A DNA stretch of 11,423 nt from assembly GCA_030648135.1 (NCBI GenBank), contig JAUSIF010000296.1, positions 1 through 11,423 of the forward strand, written 5' to 3'. The stretch is from Xanthobacteraceae bacterium (GTDB taxonomy: Bacteria; Pseudomonadota; Alphaproteobacteria; Rhizobiales; Xanthobacteraceae). How positions within the stretch are numbered: the first letter of the stretch is position 1; the number at the start of each line of letters is the position of its first letter. Below the pieces are notes generated by a model. It made no database searches and was not told where the DNA came from. It saw only the letters and a list, made by a program, of their open reading frames with translations. This document shows, in pieces, positions 7,793-11,423 of this stretch. A program made the translations under genes and the position numbers.

Positions 7793-7864
7793 CCCTGTGG
7801 TTGCGGTGTTCCCCCCTCATTGAATATGGTAGAAAGACGCTCTCTGATCTCGGGAAACGAGCCG

Positions 7865-8605
7865 ATGCCTGCCGTGCCGGCTGAAAATCGGGCTGTCCGC
7901 CCGTCTTGTTCGCGCGCTCGCGGAGAAGTGGGCTGCGCCAAGTGCAAGATCCGTTTGCTCAGCGTCTGCGCGGCTCTCGATGAGAACGAGTTGTGTGAAC
8001 TCGAGGCGCTTGCCCAGCAAACCGTATTCGAGCCCAAAAAGACGCTCTTCATTCAGGATGAACCCGCGGACGCGATTTACAATATTACGGATGGAGTCGT
8101 GCGCCTGTATAAGCTGCTTCCGGACGGGCGCCGACAGATTATTGGTTTTGCGCTGCCTGGCAATTTCCTCGGCTTGTCCATGGCCGACCGGTACGGCTTC
8201 TCGGCCGATGCAGTTGTGCCAGTGAAGGCGTGCCGTTTTTCGCGGGAGGGTTTTTCTAACCTCCTCGACGACAAGCCTCACCTCCTGCGCCGACTGCATG
8301 AGCTTGCTACTCACGAGCTCACCCTTGCGCAGGATCAGATGGTGGTGCTCGGCCGTCGCAGCGCGGAGGAGAAGGTCGCTTCTTTACTGATTGGTCTGCG
8401 AGACCGCTGGGCGCGCGTCAACGGCGTCGTGGTTACAGTTCCCCTGCCGATGAGCCGCCAGGACATTGCCGATTTCCTTGGCCTCACCATAGAAACCGTG
8501 AGCCGGACTCTTACGCGCTTCGCGCGCGAGAAGATAATCCTGATCGTGCCGGATGGCGTACGGCTGCTCGACCCGCGCCGCATGGAAGCTTTGACCGAGG
8601 CCTAG
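7865..8605 (+). CDS. FNR-type oxygen-responsive regulator (FnrN/AadR/FixK1 group)
   Basis: This regulator of the Crp/Fnr family is predicted to bind an oxygen-labile [4Fe-4S] cluster and dimerise to activate genes at TTGAT-N4-ATCAA sites when oxygen is low. From the preferred start it has 246 residues: N-terminal Cys24-x2-Cys27-x7-Cys35, internal Cys123, sensor beta-roll (about 45-130), dimer helix (about 135-165) and winged HTH (about 168-240) with Glu210, Ser213 and Arg214, the FNR half-site readers. The C-x2-C-x7-C spacing is typical of rhizobial FnrN/FixK1/AadR rather than enteric FNR. The frame is open from 7688, but upstream starts lie on or close to the FNR box. ATG 7865, with GGGAAACGAG upstream and a 38-base predicted leader, fits better than ATG 7826. 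It ends in TAG, showing that TAG is a working stop in this genome. Confidence 0.92.
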   Translation: MPAVPAENRAVRPSCSRARGEVGCAKCKIRLLSVCAALDENELCELEALAQQTVFEPKKTLFIQDEPADAIYNITDGVVRLYKLLPDGRRQIIGFALPGNFLGLSMADRYGFSADAVVPVKACRFSREGFSNLLDDKPHLLRRLHELATHELTLAQDQMVVLGRRSAEEKVASLLIGLRDRWARVNGVVVTVPLPMSRQDIADFLGLTIETVSRTLTRFAREKIILIVPDGVRLLDPRRMEALTEA

Positions 8606-8672
8606 CTTTTTGATCTAGCGGTCCCGCGCAGAATCTCACTGCAGCGCCCTTTCTGCGCACACAAAATCTCTC

Positions 8673-8689
8673 GGCCCCAGACAAGGGCC
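8673..8689 (+). terminator. Weak hairpin downstream of the FNR-type gene
   Basis: GGCCC and GGGCC form a 5-bp GC stem with a 7-base loop, followed by AAATTT. It sits 67 bp after the regulator stop. The lack of a proper U tract makes it at best a weak terminator. Confidence 0.25.
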
Positions 8690-8817
8690 AAATTTCGGAA
8701 TCTGCGCGTTTTCCCGGAACCGTTTTTCTCCTGCAGAGAGACAACAGACCAACTGGTGGAGGAAGCAGTCTGCTGCAAACCGGTCGCCACGGTCGGATTC
8801 ACAGATAAGCCCGAAAT

Positions 8818-8870
8818 AACAGGGAATTTTTCTCAATCTAACAGGGAAACTAGAACCAAGGATCAGGGAA
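8818..8870 (+). repeat. Three tandem direct repeats, 22-bp period, core AACAGGGAA
   Basis: AACAGGGAA occurs at 8818-8826 and 8840-8848, and ATCAGGGAA at 8862-8870. The starts are exactly 22 bp apart, about two helical turns, so the cores face the same side of the DNA. The spacers differ in sequence. The layout resembles binding sites for a recombinase, replication or partition protein. I recall similar AACAGGGAA strings near integrase genes in rhizobial genomes, but that cannot be confirmed here. Confidence 0.7.
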
Positions 8871-9123
8871 ATAGTGGTCCAGAATATTGATGTCTCGCGC
8901 TCTATGCACGTAGCACCGTATCGGCGCAGCGTTCACTAGCAAATTTTGCGAGTCCTCTTACTTGAGCATTTGCAGGAAAGCGACAGAACTTGATAACCAG
9001 AAATATGCATTGATCTCTACAGCGTCCTAGCTACAGCATCGAGATAGGGTTGGTCGGATTGGAACTTAGACACGCGCTATAGCCGACACACTGCAAATCC
9101 AAGATCAAGGTTCAATTGAGGTC

Positions 9124-10626
9124 ATGAACGGAAAGTTGCCTTCTGCAAGCGCCGTGGTGGTGGTCGGCGCCGGTAATGCTGCCTTCTGTGCAGCACTGGC
9201 GGCCGCCGAGCATGGCGTATCGGTACTGATCCTCGAACGCGCCCCGGAGAATGAGGCCGGCGGCAATAGTCGCTTTACGGCGGGTGCGTTCCGTTGCGTC
9301 TATGACGGTATCGACGATCTCAAGGCGTTGATGCCCGATCTTACCGAAGAGGAGATCGCCAATACCGATTTCGGCACCTACACCGAAGGGAAGTTCTTCG
9401 ACGACATGGGCCGCGTGACGGAATACCGCACAGATCCAGACCTCTGCGAGCTGCTCGTCACACGGAGCAAGGAGACGATGCGATGGGTGCGCAGCAAGGG
9501 CGTGCGCTTCATGCCGATCTACGGCCGCCAAGCTTACAAGGTCGACGGCAAGTTCAGGTTCTGGGGCGGGCTCACGGTGGAATCTTGGGGTGGAGGGCCC
9601 GGCCTCATCGAGAGCCTGACGGCCGCGGCGAAGAAAAACGGAATCAAGATTGCTTACGAGGCTCGCGTGTTGTCCCTGATTACCGACGACGATGGCGTCA
9701 AGGGCGTCCGCATTCGCTATCGCGGCCGAACCGTCGAAGTCGCCGCAAAATGCGTCGTGCTCGCTGCCGGGGGCTTCCAGGCCAATACAGAATGGCGCAC
9801 CCGTTATCTCGGCCCCGATTGGGACCTCGCCAAGGTGCGCGGCACCCGCTTCAACACGGGCGATGGAATTAGCATGGCGCTCGAGGTCGGCGCCATGCCC
9901 ACCGGCAATTGGTCCGGATGCCACGCCGTTGGCTGGGACCGCAACGCACCGGAATTCGGCGACCTTACGGTCGGCGACAATTTCCAAAAGCATTCGTACC
10001 CTTGGGGGATCATGATCAATGCGAACGGCGAGCGCTTCATCGACGAAGGCGCAGATTTTCGCAACTACACCTATGCCAAGTATGGCCGCGTGATCCTGAT
10101 GCAACCTGGCCAGTTTGCCTGGCAGCTATTCGACAGCAAGATTATCCCGATGCTGCGTGATGAGTATCGCATCAAGCGCGTCACCAAGGTCCGCGCCGAC
10201 ACACTCGAAGAGCTAGTGCAGAAACTCGACGATGTGAATTCTGAGCGGGCACTGGCTACCATTAAAGCATACAACGCTGCAGTGAAGAAGGATATTCCCT
10301 TTAGTCCCAACATCAAGGATGGGCGCTGCACGGTTGGCTTGCCCATTCCGAAGTCGAACTGGGCCAATACCATCGACGAGCCGCCGTTCGAAGCCTATGC
10401 AGTGACCTGCGGCGTTACTTTCACCTTCGGTGGGCTCAAGATCGACACCGAGGCGCGTGTCATCGACACTGATGGCCGGGTGATTCCGGGGCTTCTCGCC
10501 GCCGGTGAACTCGTGGGCGGGTTGTTCTATTTTAATTATCCGGGTGGTACTGGCCTGATGGCGGGCTCCGTGTTCGGAAAGATCGCAGGGACGACAGCCG
10601 GCCGCAGGGCAGCTCAGATGCCATGA
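9124..10626 (+). CDS. FAD-dependent tricarballylate dehydrogenase-like flavoprotein (TcuA/CobZ N-terminal group)
   Basis: This 500-residue cytoplasmic flavoprotein belongs to the fumarate reductase/succinate dehydrogenase flavoprotein superfamily. The FAD Rossmann segment is VVVVGAGNAAFCAA (11-24), where GAGNAA replaces the usual GxGxxG, a variant I associate with TcuA-type enzymes. It ends in a glutamate (Glu38) for the ribose and is followed by GGNSR (46-50). Near the C-terminus come GVTFTFGGL (430-438), AAGELVGG (459-466) and YPGGTGL (472-478), the second FAD-contact region. TcuA oxidises tricarballylate to cis-aconitate and passes electrons to membrane protein TcuB. No tcuB or transporter gene follows in this window, so the partner and substrate are open; 3-ketosteroid-dehydrogenase or fumarate-reductase-like activity is possible. 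ATG 9124 is preceded by GAGG with unusually short spacing. Confidence 0.83.
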   Translation: MNGKLPSASAVVVVGAGNAAFCAALAAAEHGVSVLILERAPENEAGGNSRFTAGAFRCVYDGIDDLKALMPDLTEEEIANTDFGTYTEGKFFDDMGRVTEYRTDPDLCELLVTRSKETMRWVRSKGVRFMPIYGRQAYKVDGKFRFWGGLTVESWGGGPGLIESLTAAAKKNGIKIAYEARVLSLITDDDGVKGVRIRYRGRTVEVAAKCVVLAAGGFQANTEWRTRYLGPDWDLAKVRGTRFNTGDGISMALEVGAMPTGNWSGCHAVGWDRNAPEFGDLTVGDNFQKHSYPWGIMINANGERFIDEGADFRNYTYAKYGRVILMQPGQFAWQLFDSKIIPMLRDEYRIKRVTKVRADTLEELVQKLDDVNSERALATIKAYNAAVKKDIPFSPNIKDGRCTVGLPIPKSNWANTIDEPPFEAYAVTCGVTFTFGGLKIDTEARVIDTDGRVIPGLLAAGELVGGLFYFNYPGGTGLMAGSVFGKIAGTTAGRRAAQMP

Positions 10627-10641
10627 CCGGGTGTGTAAATC

Positions 10642-10757
10642 GTGACCGGCAAAGCTGAAGAGAACCTCGATGTGGTCGGGCCGCCGGGCTGGCGGAGGGA
10701 GTGAAACTGTATTCCAACTTTCTCCCGCGGAACAGCGAAGAACTATATTGGGCGTAA
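10642..10757 (+). pseudogene. Possible small coding remnant, frame broken
   Basis: From GTG 10642 the reading is VTGKAEENLDVVG..., resembling the start of an FAD-binding protein, and stops at TGA 10702-10704. A second frame from about 10689 reads LAEGVKLYSNFLPRNSEELYWA and stops at TAA 10755-10757. Together they look like a gene remnant with a frameshift and deletion, possibly a second flavoprotein after the dehydrogenase. The pieces are too short to be sure. Confidence 0.22.
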
Positions 10758-10767
10758 ACGCATAAAC

Positions 10768-10895
10768 ACGTGGTTGGAGGGTTTGCCAGAGTTCGCTTTA
10801 GAACCGTAAGCGGCCGTCAATCGCGGTGGACGGCACTTCCGGAATTGACCCTTTGCGGACATACATCGGACGGCCGTCATTCGGTGGGACGTGCC
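10768..10895. repeat. Dispersed intergenic repeat-like element with an internal direct repeat
   Basis: Read on the minus strand, ATG at 10862-10860 opens MSAKGQFRKCRPP, then LTAAYGSKANSG. I recognise this from memory as the spurious reading of a short repeat common in Bradyrhizobium intergenic regions (MSAKGQKRT...-type calls). Inside it, cggccgtcaatcgcggtgga (from 10811) recurs imperfectly as cggccgtcattcggtgggac (from 10871), a 60-bp offset. It is not a gene. Confidence 0.5.
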
Positions 10896-10934
10896 GGGCA
10901 AGGCCACTTTTCTCGCTGGACGATATTGACTAGA

Positions 10935-11423
10935 ATGGCTTCGCATATGCGTGACAAGTCTCATGAGCCGACCGTGCCGGGAGCCGCATCTCTCGAAGAC
11001 GTTGAGGGATTTACGTCGGCTTCGCCAAGGCAGTCGCAGACGACGGCAGAGGGAGCACTGCGGCTCGACCCGATCGACGGCGTCCGGTATCGCCTCATGC
11101 GCCCTGTGTCTCATCACCACGGTCATCTGATAGAAGCCTTTCGAGCCGACTGGGGCGTCACCGAAGCTCCCATTGTTCAGGTGAATCTGACCATCACATT
11201 CCCCGGCAGAATCCGGGCGTGGGGCATCCACCGTTTTACCGTCGATCGCCTGTTCGCGGCGACCGGCTCGCTCTGTATCGTCTGCTATGACGGCCGGCGC
11301 GGATCGCCTACCTTCGGCAGCATCAACGAGTTTATGCTGGGTGGGCGAAATCAGGGACTGGTCGTCATTCCGTCCGGTGTGTACCACGGCTGGAAGAACA
11401 TCGGCGAGGACGAGGCGACGATC
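10935..11423 (+). CDS. RmlC-like cupin, dTDP-4-dehydrorhamnose 3,5-epimerase-related (5' part, open at window end)
   Basis: The frame from ATG 10935 stays open for 163 codons to the window edge. After a divergent N-terminus of about 45 residues comes IDGVRYRLMRPVSHHHGHLI (48-67), the RmlC-type opening strand. It is followed by GRIRAWGIHRF (91-101, His99 near the position of the RmlC catalytic His), a strand pair LCIVCYDGRRGSPTFG (113-128) with the SPTFG block, and GLVVIPSGVYHGWKN (141-155), matching the RmlC WVPxGFAHGF strand. The family epimerises sugar nucleotides for rhamnose or related deoxysugars of surface polysaccharides. The usual RGxHyQ motif is altered (RAWGIH), so it may be a single-position epimerase or a non-catalytic cupin. 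ATG 10947 is an alternative start; neither has a strong Shine-Dalgarno. Confidence 0.78.
   Translation, partial: MASHMRDKSHEPTVPGAASLEDVEGFTSASPRQSQTTAEGALRLDPIDGVRYRLMRPVSHHHGHLIEAFRADWGVTEAPIVQVNLTITFPGRIRAWGIHRFTVDRLFAATGSLCIVCYDGRRGSPTFGSINEFMLGGRNQGLVVIPSGVYHGWKNIGEDEATI

Larger units (their letters stand above)
8606..9123. other. 518-bp gene-free stretch between the FNR-type and FAD-dehydrogenase genes
   Basis: No frame here looks like a conserved protein; short minus-strand frames at 8602-8836 lack any recognisable domain. It holds a weak hairpin (8673-8689), a 22-bp-spaced repeat array (8818-8870) and AT-richer sequence after 8880. Base composition is lower in GC than the genes on either side. 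It may be the scar or non-coding flank of a mobile element. Confidence 0.55.

Noticed and set aside
8998..9124. FNR box upstream of the flavoprotein gene
   Set aside because: TTGAT half-sites occur near 8990-9015 and GATCAA near 9102, but no second half-site is at the right spacing.
9112..10104. Minus-strand frame of 330 codons across the flavoprotein
   Set aside because: Antisense shadow of the FAD-dehydrogenase gene, which has clear FAD motifs on the plus strand.
10681..10695. CCGCC-GGGCT-GGCGG hairpin as terminator of the flavoprotein gene
   Set aside because: The stem is perfect but is followed by AGGGAGTG, with no T tract; it may simply be part of the coding remnant.
10743..11387. Minus-strand frame of 214 codons
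   Set aside because: It runs antisense to the RmlC-like gene and through the dispersed repeat; only the repeat-derived C-terminus looks familiar, and that is a known type of spurious reading.
1..11423. CRISPR array, tRNA/rRNA genes, toxin-antitoxin or complete IS element
   Set aside because: No regular repeat-spacer array, no cloverleaf or rRNA-like sequence, and no transposase or terminal inverted repeats were seen; the 22-bp repeats are only three and have short variable spacers.

Overview
The window looks like chromosomal DNA of a Bradyrhizobiaceae-type alphaproteobacterium (Bradyrhizobium/Rhodopseudomonas-like). The reasons are the generally high GC coding sequence, an FnrN/AadR-type regulator with a C-x2-C-x7-C cluster, a fused NarK1-NarK2 transporter beside narG, and an intergenic repeat (MSAKGQ-type reading on the minus strand) that I associate from memory with Bradyrhizobium. 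No tRNA, rRNA or CRISPR array is visible.

Layout. Positions 1-2097 (minus) hold the first ~699 codons of narG, the membrane-bound respiratory nitrate reductase alpha subunit; the gene runs out of the window. Its frame is intact and highly conserved but is broken by two in-frame TAG codons. Positions 2111-4861 (minus) hold narK, a 916-residue two-domain nitrate/nitrite transporter 13 bp upstream of narG. Positions 5086-5775 (plus) hold a divergent Crp/Fnr-family regulator without Fe-S cysteines (NarR-like). Positions 5975-7084 (plus) encode a TDT/TehA/SLAC1-type anion channel or transporter. Positions 7233-7721 (minus) encode a small GNAT-like protein. Positions 7865-8605 (plus) encode an FNR-type [4Fe-4S] regulator. 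These six form one anaerobic nitrate-respiration block.

The block is tied together by three 14-bp FNR/FixK-type boxes at 4935-4948, 5035-5048 and 7779-7792. At the first two, and at the third read toward the minus-strand gene, a -10-like hexamer sits exactly where a class II FNR promoter (box centred at -41.5) would put it. Both regulators carry the E-x-x-S-R recognition-helix residues that read TTGAT half-sites. The inferred circuit is oxygen sensing by the FNR-type protein, which drives narK(GHJI), the NarR-like gene and the GNAT-like gene, with possible autoregulation.

From 8606 the character changes. A 518-bp gene-poor stretch carries three AACAGGGAA-type direct repeats with an exact 22-bp period. 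A lone FAD-dependent tricarballylate-dehydrogenase-like gene (9124-10626) follows, then a ~300-bp gap holding a possible coding remnant and a dispersed-repeat-like element. The window closes with the start of an RmlC-like sugar-nucleotide epimerase gene (10935 to the window end, open). This right part looks like patchwork accessory DNA.

The points most worth a second look are the double-amber narG beside apparently healthy transport and regulatory genes, the precisely phased FNR promoters (one giving an almost leaderless regulator mRNA), the SLAC1-type channel inside a nitrate locus, and the 22-bp repeat array.
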